Below are positions 19,286 to 28,004 of a stretch of DNA of 64,000 nt, piece after piece. Each line of letters opens with the position of its first letter. The first letter of the stretch is position 1. Source of the stretch: Williamsia muralis (GTDB lineage: Bacteria > Actinomycetota > Actinomycetes > Mycobacteriales > Mycobacteriaceae); assembly GCF_002735905.1 (NCBI RefSeq), contig NZ_PEBD01000008.1, forward strand, positions 62,001 through 126,000. The letters run 5' to 3'. The notes below the pieces were generated by a model. It saw only the letters and a list, made by a program, of their open reading frames with translations. It ran no database searches and was not told where the DNA came from. Both the position numbers and the translations under genes were made by a program.

Positions 19286-19792
19286 ATGACCGACACCACC
19301 CCTGACGTGGACCTTCTCATCCACGCACTCACCGAGCGCGTCACCCTGCTCGAGGACAAACTGGCGATCATCGAGTTGATGACGGCCTACGGCCCGGCCG
19401 TCGACAGCGGTTCGGCCGAGGCCGTGGCCCGCCTGTGGACCGAAGATGGCGTCTACGACGTGGACACCGGCGTCATGCGCGGACATGCCGAGATCACGGC
19501 GATGGTGAGATCGCAGGCTCACCAGGCGTGGATCGACGGCGGCTGCGGGCACGTATTGGAGCCGGGTCACATCATCGTGGATGGTGACGCAGCGATCGCA
19601 ACATGCAAGTCTCAGTTGATCATTCGCGATGGCGACCACTTCACGGTCCTGCGGGTGACCGCCACCCGCTGGGAGCTGCAGAAGATCGACGGCATGTGGA
19701 AGGTGACGTACCGGACCGGACGCCTGCTCGACGGTCGCCCCGACGCACGCGCGTTGCTGGCCGAGGGGGTCCGAGCCGAACATGAAGGTTGA
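19286..19792 (+). CDS. NTF2-like/SnoaL-type protein
   Basis: A 168-residue protein with the cone-shaped NTF2-like fold pattern: a helical start (LEDKLAIIELMTAYGPAVDSG), LWTEDGVYDVDTGVMRGHAEI, then a beta-rich half ending in TYRTGRLLDG. Such proteins in steroid clusters resemble ketosteroid isomerases or dehydratases. No isomerase active-site assignment is safe here. Its promoter is shared with the IclR gene and it lies 67 bases ahead of the Hsd4A-like gene. It may be an isomerase or a hydratase of a steroid intermediate. Confidence 0.75.
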   Translation: MTDTTPDVDLLIHALTERVTLLEDKLAIIELMTAYGPAVDSGSAEAVARLWTEDGVYDVDTGVMRGHAEITAMVRSQAHQAWIDGGCGHVLEPGHIIVDGDAAIATCKSQLIIRDGDHFTVLRVTATRWELQKIDGMWKVTYRTGRLLDGRPDARALLAEGVRAEHEG

Positions 19793-19803
19793 CCACTTGC
19801 GTC

Positions 19804-19827
19804 GAAACTAGAATGAATACTAGTTTC
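19804..19827. promoter_or_regulatory. KstR-like operator upstream of Hsd4A-like gene
   Basis: GAAACTAG and CTAGTTTC are perfect 8-base arms around AATGAATA. The core TAGAATGAATACTA resembles the palindrome at 3896. It sits 33 bases before the ATG of the SDR gene. Confidence 0.55.
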
Positions 19828-19859
19828 CTTGCAGTAGCCAACGAACTGAGGAGCTCAAC

Positions 19860-20780
19860 ATGGTGGACACACTCGATCTGGCCGGCCGCGTCGCCGTGGT
19901 CACGGGCGCGGGCGCGGGCCTCGGACGCGCGGAAGCCCTGGCGCTGGCCGAGGCGGGCGCCGCCGTGGTCGTCAACGACATGGGTGACAACGCGCATCTC
20001 GTGGTCGAGGAGATCACGTCCGCCGGTGGTCGAGCTGTCGCGGTCACCGGTGACGTCTCGGACTGGTCGATGGGCGAGCGCCTCGTCCAGGAGGCGGTCA
20101 CCCGATTCGGATCATTCGACATCCTGGTCAACAACGCCGGGATCCTGCGGGACAAGATGATCTTCAATCTGACCGAATCCGATTGGGACGACGTGATCCG
20201 AGTGCACCTCAAAGGTCACGCCGCCACCTCGCGCGCTGCCGCCGTCCATTGGCGCGAAGCGAGCAAGAACGCCGGTCAACCGGTGTTCGGGCGTGTCATC
20301 AACACCTCGTCAGAAGCATTTCTGTTCGGCTCGGCCGGCCAGCCGAACTACTCGGCGGCAAAGGCCGGTATCACCGCGCTGACGCTCTCGACCGCACAGG
20401 GATTGTCCCGCTACGGTGTGCGCGCCAACGCCATCTGCCCGCGGGCACGCACCGCAATGACCGCCGACGCCTTCGGCGCGAATAACGGTGCCTCCGGAAG
20501 CGATCCGCTTTCGCCCGAGCGGGTGGCCACCCTGGTTCGGTATCTCGCCTCCCCCGCGTCCGACGAGATCAACGGTCAGGTGTTTGTCGTGTACGGCAGG
20601 ATGGTCGCGCTGATGCACGCCCCAGAGGTCGAGAATCGTTTCGACGCAGCCGGTTCCGAGTTCTCGGCCGAGGAACTCGCAAGCCGGCTGACGCCGTACT
20701 TCTCGGGACGTGGACAGTACGAGACGTACGCCGCCTACGGGGTGGCCGAGCTGGAGAAGCCCGCCCTGGCCACCAACTAA
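19860..20780 (+). CDS. hsd4A: Steroid hydroxyacyl-CoA/17-beta-hydroxysteroid dehydrogenase, Hsd4A-like
   Basis: A 306-residue SDR. The cofactor motif VTGAGAGLG is at about residues 14-22, NNAG follows, and the catalytic Ser and Tyr-Lys lie in NTSSEAFLFGSAGQPNYSAAK. The extended C-terminal part (AICPRARTAMTADAFG, GQVFVVYG) closely resembles mycobacterial Rv3502c (Hsd4A), which oxidises the 22-hydroxyacyl-CoA of the side chain and 17-beta-hydroxysteroids. GAGGAG lies seven bases before ATG 19860. The KstR-like palindrome directly upstream suggests control with the thiolase operon. Confidence 0.85.
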   Translation: MVDTLDLAGRVAVVTGAGAGLGRAEALALAEAGAAVVVNDMGDNAHLVVEEITSAGGRAVAVTGDVSDWSMGERLVQEAVTRFGSFDILVNNAGILRDKMIFNLTESDWDDVIRVHLKGHAATSRAAAVHWREASKNAGQPVFGRVINTSSEAFLFGSAGQPNYSAAKAGITALTLSTAQGLSRYGVRANAICPRARTAMTADAFGANNGASGSDPLSPERVATLVRYLASPASDEINGQVFVVYGRMVALMHAPEVENRFDAAGSEFSAEELASRLTPYFSGRGQYETYAAYGVAELEKPALATN

Positions 20781-20802
20781 GACGCTCTGCAGTGACTTCT
20801 GA

Positions 20803-20835
20803 CCCTGCCTGCCCGCCCCGGGCGGGCGGGCAGGG
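20803..20835. terminator. GC-rich bidirectional terminator
   Basis: CCCTGCCTGCCCGC pairs with GCGGGCGGGCAGGG with one mismatch. It lies between the convergent Hsd4A-like and lipase genes. Confidence 0.75.
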
Positions 20836-20842
20836 TTGTCGG

Positions 20843-22057
20843 TCAGCAGCCGTCGGTCGCCGGGGCCCCGGTTTCCACCGCGGAGACGAAAGACTGGATG
20901 TCACCCAACGAGGCGCCGATGGTCTGGCGGTGGTCTGCGCCCTCGTACAGTCGGTAGTCGATCTGGTTGCCCCGAGCACACAGGGTGTCGACCAGGACAT
21001 CGGTGCCGGATTTCGGCACAACCGCGTCGGTGGAGCTTTGAGCGATCATCGTCGGCACAACCACTTTCACCGTCGCGGGCTCTTGCTTCGCCATGTAGTC
21101 CGTCAACGGACCGAGGTCGGCATCGGCCCGGAACACCTGGCCGTCCACCACCGGTGGCACGCGGCGGATATCGTCCAGGCAGCCGGTCCTGGCGGAGTCG
21201 AGGAGTGGACGAGCCTGATCGGTCAGCAGGTCCTCGGGACGAATCGAGGGGTCAGCCGCTTGTGCACCGAGCAGTATCAGCGGGAGAAACGACTGTGCCG
21301 CAGCGATTCCGGGCAGACCCGATTTGAAGTACGCCGGTAGTCGATCGAGCCCACTCCCGGGCGCAATGGCCGCTGCAGCTCGCAGATCGAGCTCTGGTGC
21401 ACGTTCGGGAGCGTCCGCGGCGGCGAACAAAGCGGCCTGTCCGCCCTGACTGTGACCGACTGCGTACCAGTCTGTGCCGATCGACTGGTCCAGTTCATGT
21501 GCTGCCCGCACGATGTCGGTGAGCGCGTTCACCTCCGAGTCAGCGTTGACATAGGGATGGACCCCCGGAGTACCCAGACCTTCGTAGTCGGTGCGAACCA
21601 CGGCAAAGCCTTTACTCAGCCAATCATTCAATGCGGCATCGACTTCGGTGAGATACGCCTGGGTCGGACCGCCGTCAAAAGCCGCGGACGGTGCGCACGC
21701 ATCTGCCACGCCGGTGGTTCCATGCGCCCAGCTGATCACCGGGTAGCCCCCGTCGGGGGCGGGAGTTCTGGGTACCGCAACCGTTCCGGACACCACGATG
21801 GCGTTCCCGCTCGCGTCTTCGGACGAGTACGTGATCAACTTGGTCTGGGCCGCATCTCGGAGAGCAACCGGTCCCCCGACCACGGCCGCGGACAACACTC
21901 GGCCTGCTTTCACGGGCTCCTTGTCGCTGTCCGCGCCCTCGTCCGCGCCGGATGAGCAGGAGACCACCGCCAGGGTGACCACGGCCATGGCAGCGATCGC
22001 CGACCACCGAGTGGGCGCCGACTTCCGACGATGCAGTGCGGCAATGTTTTCGCTCAT
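20843..22057 (-). CDS. Secreted lipoprotein lipase/esterase (LIP family)
   Basis: A 404-residue alpha/beta hydrolase of the secretory-lipase type. The start chosen, ATG 22057, has AGAGG seven bases upstream. Residues 17-33 form a signal peptide ending in AVVSC, so Cys34 is a likely lipidation site. The nucleophile is in GHSQGG, ISWAHGTTG is an oxyanion-type block and GADHRQ carries the probable histidine. It would sit on the outer face of the membrane and could release steroids or fatty acids from esters. An island-type operator (22116-22132) is 59 bases upstream, which links it to the steroid genes. Confidence 0.82.
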   Translation of the reverse strand: MSENIAALHRRKSAPTRWSAIAAMAVVTLAVVSCSSGADEGADSDKEPVKAGRVLSAAVVGGPVALRDAAQTKLITYSSEDASGNAIVVSGTVAVPRTPAPDGGYPVISWAHGTTGVADACAPSAAFDGGPTQAYLTEVDAALNDWLSKGFAVVRTDYEGLGTPGVHPYVNADSEVNALTDIVRAAHELDQSIGTDWYAVGHSQGGQAALFAAADAPERAPELDLRAAAAIAPGSGLDRLPAYFKSGLPGIAAAQSFLPLILLGAQAADPSIRPEDLLTDQARPLLDSARTGCLDDIRRVPPVVDGQVFRADADLGPLTDYMAKQEPATVKVVVPTMIAQSSTDAVVPKSGTDVLVDTLCARGNQIDYRLYEGADHRQTIGASLGDIQSFVSAVETGAPATDGC

Positions 22058-22420
22058 TGGTGCGCCTCTTTTCATGCAGGCACTGTGACAGCGCCCACCC
22101 TTCGGGATCAGACCAGTCCCGGTGAGCGAGACCAGCCTGCCCATCGGACGTACCCGCATCACACATCGCCCGGCTCAGCGACTCATCTGTCTCCTCCAAG
22201 CCGCCCAGGCGACGACTCGTAGGGCCGAACAACATCCGATTCCGGCCAGTGGGACTGAGCAGTTTGTGTGCGCTGCGTCACTGTAGCTTTTGGCTCACCG
22301 CGGCGGAGGCAGCCCGTCCTCGCCCGATCGAATCCACATGTACTGCGCGACAGACCTATACGCCGCAGTCGGCGACAGCCGCGTTCGTCACACATCACCA
22401 CGTCTACTTGGAGGACACCC
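22058..22420. other. Divergent intergenic region, lipase/MFS
   Basis: 363 bases without a credible gene. It holds operator copy F at 22116-22132 and the ribosome site GGAGG (22410-22414) of the MFS gene. I see nothing else structured in it. Confidence 0.6.
22116..22132. promoter_or_regulatory. Steroid-island operator, copy F
   Basis: GTCCC-GGTGAGC-GAGAC, 59 bases upstream of the lipase start. It combines the left arm of copy E with the right arm of copies B and D. Confidence 0.55.
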
Positions 22421-23872
22421 ATGACAACAATTCCCGACCCGACGGCGCCGGAAAAGCCGTTGCCCGAACGTGGACGATTCAACCGTCGACGCTCCACCGG
22501 GGTGATCATCGGCATCCTGGTCCTCGTCGAGATCATCAGCGCCTTCGAGACCTCGATGGTGTTCGCGGCGATCCCGACCATCATCGCCGACTTCAACAGC
22601 GACGCAGCGACGGTCGGCTGGGCGGTGACAGCCTTTCTGCTGGTCGCCGCGGCCTCAGCGGCCGTCTGCGGTCGGCTCGGCGACATGTACGGACGCGAGA
22701 GAGTTCTGGTGTTCATCCTCGCCGCCGCCACCATCGGGTCCCTGATCAGTGCCCTCGGCGACAGCATCAGTGCCATCATCATCGGTCGTGCGATCCAGGG
22801 CGTCGCCGGCGCGATCCTGCCGCTGTGCATCGGATTGGCCCGCGAACACCTGCCCAATGTGAAGGTCCCTGTCGCTGTCGCCCTGATCTCCGGGACGGCA
22901 GTGGCCGCCGGTGCAGCGTCCGCCTACGTTGCCGGTTTGATGATCGATCACGCCAGCTGGCACATGATCTTCATCGTCGCGGCCGTGTACGCCGCATTCA
23001 CCTTGCTGCTTGTGCTCTTCGTGCTGCCCTGGCGACGGCCGGTCGGCACCAGCCAGAAGGTGGACTTCCTCGGCACCATCGCCTTCGCCCCCGCAATCGC
23101 GGCAATCTTGCTCGCCATCAACAAGTCCGGCACCTGGGGGTGGAGCGACGCAAAGACGCTCGGCCTGCTCATCGGCGGTGCGGTGGTACTGGCGCTCTGG
23201 GTGCTGTGGGAATTGCGGGTCACCGATCCGATTGCAAACGTGCGACTTCTCGCCCACCGCAAGGTCGCGTTGACGATGCTCGCGACGCTGACGCTGGCCG
23301 CCGGTCCTTTCGGTATCAGCAACATGATCGTTCCCCTGGTGTTGCAGACGCCCACGAGCGCGCCCTTCGGCCTGGGCATGACCCCGACCGACGCCGGACT
23401 GCTGGTATTCGTCGCAGCACTCCTCGGGTTCGCCTTCACCCCGTTGAGCGGCCGGATCACGCGCACCATGGGATCGCGGGTCTCACTCCTGATCGGCGGC
23501 CTGGTGTACGGGGTGTCGGGCGTGATGCTGATGATGTTCCACGATTCGAAGGTCGGAATGTTTGTCATGGTGGTCACCGTGTCCATCGCGACGTCGTTTG
23601 CCTATACAGCCCTGCCGAACCTCATCGTGGAAGAGGTTCCGGTCGAGAACACCAGCGAGGCAACCGGTCTCAACACCGTCGTTCGCACTGCCGGGCAGGG
23701 CGTCGGCACGTCGATCGCCACGACCATCCTGGCGTCGTCGGCGGTCGCCGGTAGCGTCGCACCCACCGTCAGCGGGCTCAACACCGTCTCCATCGTGATA
23801 CTTGTCGGCACCGGTTTGACCGTCGGCCTCACCTTGATGCTCCGCCGCGGGACGGTCTACACCGACGCCTGA
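22421..23872 (+). CDS. MFS drug/steroid exporter, DHA2-type
   Basis: A 483-residue membrane protein from ATG 22421 (GGAGG six bases upstream), with about 14 hydrophobic segments. Motif A appears as GRLGDMYGRERV after the second segment, and motif C-like glycines as SGTAVAAGAASAYVAG in the fifth. The length and 14-helix layout fit the EmrB/QacA DHA2 family of proton-driven exporters. It lies at the end of the steroid island and could export steroid intermediates or surfactant-like substrates. The substrate is unknown. It is followed by a strong hairpin. Confidence 0.83.
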   Translation: MTTIPDPTAPEKPLPERGRFNRRRSTGVIIGILVLVEIISAFETSMVFAAIPTIIADFNSDAATVGWAVTAFLLVAAASAAVCGRLGDMYGRERVLVFILAAATIGSLISALGDSISAIIIGRAIQGVAGAILPLCIGLAREHLPNVKVPVAVALISGTAVAAGAASAYVAGLMIDHASWHMIFIVAAVYAAFTLLLVLFVLPWRRPVGTSQKVDFLGTIAFAPAIAAILLAINKSGTWGWSDAKTLGLLIGGAVVLALWVLWELRVTDPIANVRLLAHRKVALTMLATLTLAAGPFGISNMIVPLVLQTPTSAPFGLGMTPTDAGLLVFVAALLGFAFTPLSGRITRTMGSRVSLLIGGLVYGVSGVMLMMFHDSKVGMFVMVVTVSIATSFAYTALPNLIVEEVPVENTSEATGLNTVVRTAGQGVGTSIATTILASSAVAGSVAPTVSGLNTVSIVILVGTGLTVGLTLMLRRGTVYTDA

Positions 23873-23881
23873 CCCCACCCG

Positions 23882-23950
23882 ACCCGATGATGTGCCCTTC
23901 TGGCGAACCCCACCTGGGGATTTCTTCGCCACAAGGGCACATCATCGGGT
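23882..23950. terminator. Long-stem terminator after the MFS gene
   Basis: ACCCGATGATGTGCCCTT pairs perfectly with AAGGGCACATCATCGGGT. The stem then continues as TGGCGAA/TTCGCCA, with a loop containing CCCCACCTGGGG. Confidence 0.8.
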
Positions 23951-24164
23951 TCGCGGCAGGTTAGTTATCAACAGCGATGCAGGTGATACAGGGTCGCTCG
24001 CAAAGCTCACGATCGCCGCCTCCACCAGCGACGTTGCCGGGCGTGCATACAGCAGAAGGCCCTGTTATTTTGCTGTTATCTTTCCCGCGGGGCCGCATGC
24101 GGCACCGGGGCAAGCACCGGTCCGGATCGGACCATTCACTGGTACCACGTACAAAAGGAAACTG

Positions 24165-25124
24165 ATGCGCGCGAAGCACGCCTGGCGAAAGTTCGTCGCC
24201 GGAGCCCTTGCCCTTGTGGCCGGAGTGGCGGTCTCGGTGGCCGCGGCACCCGGCACTGCGTCGGCAGCCCCACAGACGGTCTACGTCTACTCCGCTGCGA
24301 TGAACAAGAACATTCCCGTCCGCGTTCTCCCCGCGTCGGGCGGCGGTAGCCACGCCACCCTCTACCTGCTCGACGGCCTGCGCGCACCCAACAACAACAG
24401 CGGCTGGCTCATCGAGACCGATGTGCAGCAGTTCTTCGCGGGCAAGAACGTGAATGTGGCGATCCCCTTCGGCGGCGGCGGCAGTTTCTACACCGATTGG
24501 CAGCGCGACGACCCGACCCTAGGCCGGCAGAAGTGGGAAACCTTCCTCACCCGGGAGCTGCCCGCCTACCTGAAGTCGGCGTTCAACAGCGACAACCGGC
24601 GCAACGCCATTGCCGGACTCTCGATGAGCGGTACCTCCGCACTGAACCTAGCTTCCAAGCACCCCGACTTCTACCAGGGTGTGGCGTCGTACAGCGGTTA
24701 CCCGACGGTCAGCACACCGGGATTTGCACAAGGCATCGCCGCATCCGTCCTCGAGATGGGCGGCAACCCGGTGAACATGTGGGGCCTGTGGCCGGCCGGA
24801 GCCTGGACGGCGAATGATCCCTCGCTGCACACCGGAAACCTGCGTGGCAAGCGTGTGTACGTGTCCTCAGGTGCGGGTTCGCCGCGGACGAACCCGATCT
24901 TCAACCCGGCGAGCCCGGCATTCGACCCGATCAAGTTCTCCCAGATGGTGCCGCTGGAGACCGCGGCGGCGATCAGCAGCCAGCTCTACATCGCCAGTCT
25001 TCGTGTCGCCGGCGTCAACCCGCAAGTCCACATCACGCCGGAGGGTGTGCACTGGTGGACCCACTGGGAGGACCGCCTCAAGGAATCCTGGTACGGAACG
25101 CTCGCTCCTTCGCTGGGCGTCTAG
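24165..25124 (+). CDS. Secreted mycolyltransferase, antigen 85 family
   Basis: A 319-residue secreted esterase that transfers mycolates between trehalose esters and arabinogalactan. The start ATG 24165 has AAAAGGA just upstream; the frame extends further but through the terminator. Residues 1-35 form a signal peptide ending in ASAA. The nucleophile lies in GLSMSGTSAL (about 151-160), HPDFYQGVASYSG follows, and the C-terminal histidine is in VHWWTHWEDRL. This places the organism among mycolic-acid bacteria. The 215 bases before the gene hold an AT-rich stretch (GTTATTTTGCTGTTATC) that may contain the promoter. Confidence 0.9.
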   Translation: MRAKHAWRKFVAGALALVAGVAVSVAAAPGTASAAPQTVYVYSAAMNKNIPVRVLPASGGGSHATLYLLDGLRAPNNNSGWLIETDVQQFFAGKNVNVAIPFGGGGSFYTDWQRDDPTLGRQKWETFLTRELPAYLKSAFNSDNRRNAIAGLSMSGTSALNLASKHPDFYQGVASYSGYPTVSTPGFAQGIAASVLEMGGNPVNMWGLWPAGAWTANDPSLHTGNLRGKRVYVSSGAGSPRTNPIFNPASPAFDPIKFSQMVPLETAAAISSQLYIASLRVAGVNPQVHITPEGVHWWTHWEDRLKESWYGTLAPSLGV

Positions 25125-25137
25125 TCCCACAAAAGTC

Positions 25138-25174
25138 GTCGGCCGCGCCCCAGGGTTCTTGGGTCGCGGCCGAC
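25138..25174. terminator. Bidirectional terminator
   Basis: GTCGGCCGCG pairs with CGCGGCCGAC around a 17-base loop with an internal CCCA/TGGG pair. It lies between the convergent mycolyltransferase and PP-loop genes. Confidence 0.7.
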
Positions 25175-25190
25175 GTCGTTGTTGCTGTGC

Positions 25191-26390
25191 TCAGGCGACG
25201 AGGTCTTTGTTCAGCGCCGGCCGGTAGAGACCGATCAGGAATCGCACACCTTGCGGTGTGAGGATGTTCTTCACGCCGATGGCCACGAACTTCGCCATCG
25301 TCGAGAAGTCCTTGAACTTCGACCTGTCGAGAACCCGTTGCAGCGCCGCTTCGAGCTCCGGGTCGTCGATGTCGCCGGCCCGCAGTTCGGCAAGGTTCTC
25401 TGCCACAAAGAGTTTCGCATCGCGATTGAAATGCAACCGGTCGATCGCCTCGATGGAGATCTTGTCGGGCAACGTGGCGCACCGCTCGAGACCACCGGCG
25501 ATGTAGAGATTGATCATGGTGCGCAGGCACTTCTCACATTCGCCGCAGTTGTAGGCGTTGTCCTGGTTCCACCAGCACACTCGCAGGTTGTTCATCGCGG
25601 CGTCTTCCTCGATGAACTTCTCCATCTTCGCCGCCCGACTCGCCTCGACCCCGTCGTGGACGAACTCGACAGCGTCGCTGGACCAATGCCCATCCAAGTC
25701 GGGATGGGTACCCCATGGGTGCAACTGGTCGGCGGTGTAACTCGAAGGGACGTAGATCTTTTCGACAACGGTCGACAACGCGAGCCCGACGTGCGCCAGC
25801 AGCGCACCGTGGCCCTGCAGTCCCCAGTTGAGCCGGTTCCGGTCCAATCGGCCGCGCAGATCGGTCTTCACCTCGATGAGTTCCTTACCCAGCTCGGACG
25901 CCGATTTCCGTAAGGCGTCGAGGGTACGTTCGGCGAGATCGTTGTTGGACAGATCGATGTCGAAACCGTGGATGAAAATGAGATGCGTGATCTCGTCGAG
26001 GTGTTTGAGCGTGGTGTAGTACGAATCAACGCCACCAGAGAAGAAGGCACCCACCCCGCGCCGGCCGGAGGGCCTGGTGGTCTCGACCGCCATGGGAGCG
26101 GTGATCGTCACCTGGTCCAAGATGTCCGGAAACCACGAACCGAGGGTGTCTTGGGCTTTGACGCTGCCCTGCACCGCTGTCTCGCTGACGTCGCCGTACA
26201 CCACCACGTCGCGTGTGTTCCGCATCCCGATCAGGGTTGCGGGCGCCAGCCACGGCGTCGCATCATCCGCCAGTGGAACGTTTGCCGTGGTCGAGACCCT
26301 ATCGGTGCGTTCACCGTTGATCAGCAACGCGCTGATGCGGCGGGTGTCGTCCGAGTCCGGCGATGGAACAAGAGTGACGGGGCTGGGCAT
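25191..26390 (-). CDS. PP-loop ATPase-like protein with cysteine cluster
   Basis: A 399-residue protein. The PP-loop pyrophosphatase motif SGGVDS is at 118-123 in FFSGGVDSYYT, as in asparagine synthetase, QueC and tRNA-thiolation enzymes, which adenylate a substrate with ATP. Cys282, Cys285 and Cys288 (NCGECEKC) look like a metal site, comparable to the QueC zinc site. The ~110-residue N-terminal part and the C-terminal part are not recognised. It lies convergent to the mycolyltransferase, apart from any nucleoside-modification genes. Adenylation of some carboxylate or amide is the expected chemistry, but the substrate is unknown. Confidence 0.75.
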   Translation of the reverse strand: MPSPVTLVPSPDSDDTRRISALLINGERTDRVSTTANVPLADDATPWLAPATLIGMRNTRDVVVYGDVSETAVQGSVKAQDTLGSWFPDILDQVTITAPMAVETTRPSGRRGVGAFFSGGVDSYYTTLKHLDEITHLIFIHGFDIDLSNNDLAERTLDALRKSASELGKELIEVKTDLRGRLDRNRLNWGLQGHGALLAHVGLALSTVVEKIYVPSSYTADQLHPWGTHPDLDGHWSSDAVEFVHDGVEASRAAKMEKFIEEDAAMNNLRVCWWNQDNAYNCGECEKCLRTMINLYIAGGLERCATLPDKISIEAIDRLHFNRDAKLFVAENLAELRAGDIDDPELEAALQRVLDRSKFKDFSTMAKFVAIGVKNILTPQGVRFLIGLYRPALNKDLVA

Positions 26391-26535
26391 TTCTCACCTT
26401 TCTTCCGCTGATGATCCGCAATCGATCGTGCCAGCCCTGCGATGCCCCCAACAGGGGTCTGCCGCCCGGCATGAGTTCATACGTTCGGACTGCCCCGTCG
26501 TCCAACCGTGCGGTCGGTGGCGTTAACGTCGCTTC

Positions 26536-27558
26536 ATGGATCAGTTCTCAGCCCTGGTGGCGCGACAGACCGACGACGGTATCGAGACGGCGATCGAGAC
26601 CGTGGATGCATCGTTCTTGCCCGAAGGTGGCACTCCCACCGCGGATACGGGAGACGTCACGATCCGCGTGTTGTATTCCAGTGTCAACTACAAGGACGCA
26701 CTTGCTCTGACACCGAAAGGCGGTGTGGTACGCGACTATCCGATCGTTCCCGGCATCGACCTCACCGGCGAGGTCGTGGAGTCCAAGTCACCCGACTTCG
26801 CGGTCGGCGATCTGGTCCTCGCCCACGGCTACGAGATCGGCACCGGCCGCCACGGCGGCTACGCCGAATACGCACGCGTTCCGGCCGACTGGGTGGTTGC
26901 CCTCGGGGAACTCTCGCCACGCGACGGTGCCGCGATCGGGACCGCCGGGTTCACCGCGGCGATGAGCGTGCAAGCACTGCTCGATCGCGGGATCTCCCCC
27001 GCCGACGGCCCGGTACTGGTGACCGGCGCAACCGGCGGCGTCGGTTCTGTCAGCGTCGACATCCTGGCGGGTCAGGGCTTCGAGGTGGTTGCGTCCACGG
27101 GGAAGGCGGACGCGGGCGATAGGCTGCGACAACTCGGTGCCGCCGACGTCATCGGCCGACTGCCATTGGACCCGGATGCCAAACCCCGCCCGCTCGGCAA
27201 GGCCCAGTGGGCGGGCGCCGTCGACTGTGTCGGCGGCAAGACGCTCGCCGAGGTGCTGAGCGGCATCAAGTACGGCGGCGCTGTGGCTGCCAGCGGCCTG
27301 ACCGGCGGACCTGCGTTGGCCACCACCGTGCTGCCGTTCATCCTGCGCGGTGTCGCCCTGCTCGGCATGGACTCGGTGCAGATGCCGATCGAGCCTCGAC
27401 GAACCATCTGGGCTGCACTTGCCGGACCGCTCGCCCCCAGGCACCTCGCGAACATTCTTTCGGAGGTCGACGTCAAAGACGTGGTCGGCGTGATCGACCA
27501 GGTTCGCGCGGGAGAGTTCTCAGGCCGGGCCGTGGTGCGGGTGGCCGGCGGGTTCTGA
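26536..27558 (+). CDS. acuI: AcuI/YhdH-type NADPH:acryloyl-CoA (quinone) reductase
   Basis: A 340-residue medium-chain dehydrogenase/reductase without zinc ligands. SSVNYKDALALTPKG, PIVPGIDLTGEV, RHGGYAEYARV and the nucleotide motif TGATGGVGSVSVDIL are diagnostic for the YhdH/AcuI group, which reduces acryloyl-CoA with NADPH. Relevance to propionyl-CoA metabolism after steroid breakdown is possible but speculative. No ribosome site precedes ATG 26536 and the nearby GTTAAC could be part of a -10 element, so the mRNA may be leaderless. Confidence 0.83.
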   Translation: MDQFSALVARQTDDGIETAIETVDASFLPEGGTPTADTGDVTIRVLYSSVNYKDALALTPKGGVVRDYPIVPGIDLTGEVVESKSPDFAVGDLVLAHGYEIGTGRHGGYAEYARVPADWVVALGELSPRDGAAIGTAGFTAAMSVQALLDRGISPADGPVLVTGATGGVGSVSVDILAGQGFEVVASTGKADAGDRLRQLGAADVIGRLPLDPDAKPRPLGKAQWAGAVDCVGGKTLAEVLSGIKYGGAVAASGLTGGPALATTVLPFILRGVALLGMDSVQMPIEPRRTIWAALAGPLAPRHLANILSEVDVKDVVGVIDQVRAGEFSGRAVVRVAGGF

Positions 27559-27562
27559 GGCC

Positions 27563-27940
27563 TCAGTTCGCAGGGTCAACAGCGATGTCGACCCGGTCGG
27601 GATAGAAGGCGAGGTGCCCGGCGATCGGCGCAACCGCGTCGTAGGGTTCCTCGTACGTCCAGGCTGCATCTTTGATGACGCCTTCGTCGGTGACGACATC
27701 GAAGTAGGAGGCACTGCCCTTGAACGGGCAGTAGCTCTCGGTGTCGCTGCGTTGCAGCACTTTTGGATCGACCGCAGCCAGCGGCACGTACGCCACCGGC
27801 GGGTAGGACGCCTCACGCAGGGTGAGCGTCTTGTCGGTGGCGGCGACGAGCGTGCCGCCTGCGGTCACGGTCACCGAGTGGGTGCTCGGTTCCACCGTGA
27901 TCGGATGGTCGGGGCCAGGGATCAATTGCGTTCTCGACAT
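27563..27940 (-). CDS. DUF427 family protein
   Basis: A 125-residue protein from ATG 27940 with AGAGG six bases upstream. TLTLREASYPPVAYVPLAAVDP and the SYCPFKGSASYFDV block are typical of DUF427, a small beta-fold family of unknown function common in actinobacteria. It is convergent with the AcuI-type gene, and both stop codons lie in the palindrome CTGAGGCCTCAG. It follows the XRE regulator on the same strand by 64 bases and may be co-transcribed. Confidence 0.85.
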   Translation of the reverse strand: MSRTQLIPGPDHPITVEPSTHSVTVTAGGTLVAATDKTLTLREASYPPVAYVPLAAVDPKVLQRSDTESYCPFKGSASYFDVVTDEGVIKDAAWTYEEPYDAVAPIAGHLAFYPDRVDIAVDPAN

Positions 27941-28004
27941 GGTTCGCCTCTTTCTCTCCCTCGATGCCAACGCTCACCGCAGCCGTGCATTCCCGCGTCA
28001 TCGA

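Noticed and set aside
23892-24164. Upstream extension of the mycolyltransferase frame
   Set aside because: It begins within the terminator hairpin of the MFS gene and lacks a ribosome site. The start at 24165 yields a proper signal peptide.
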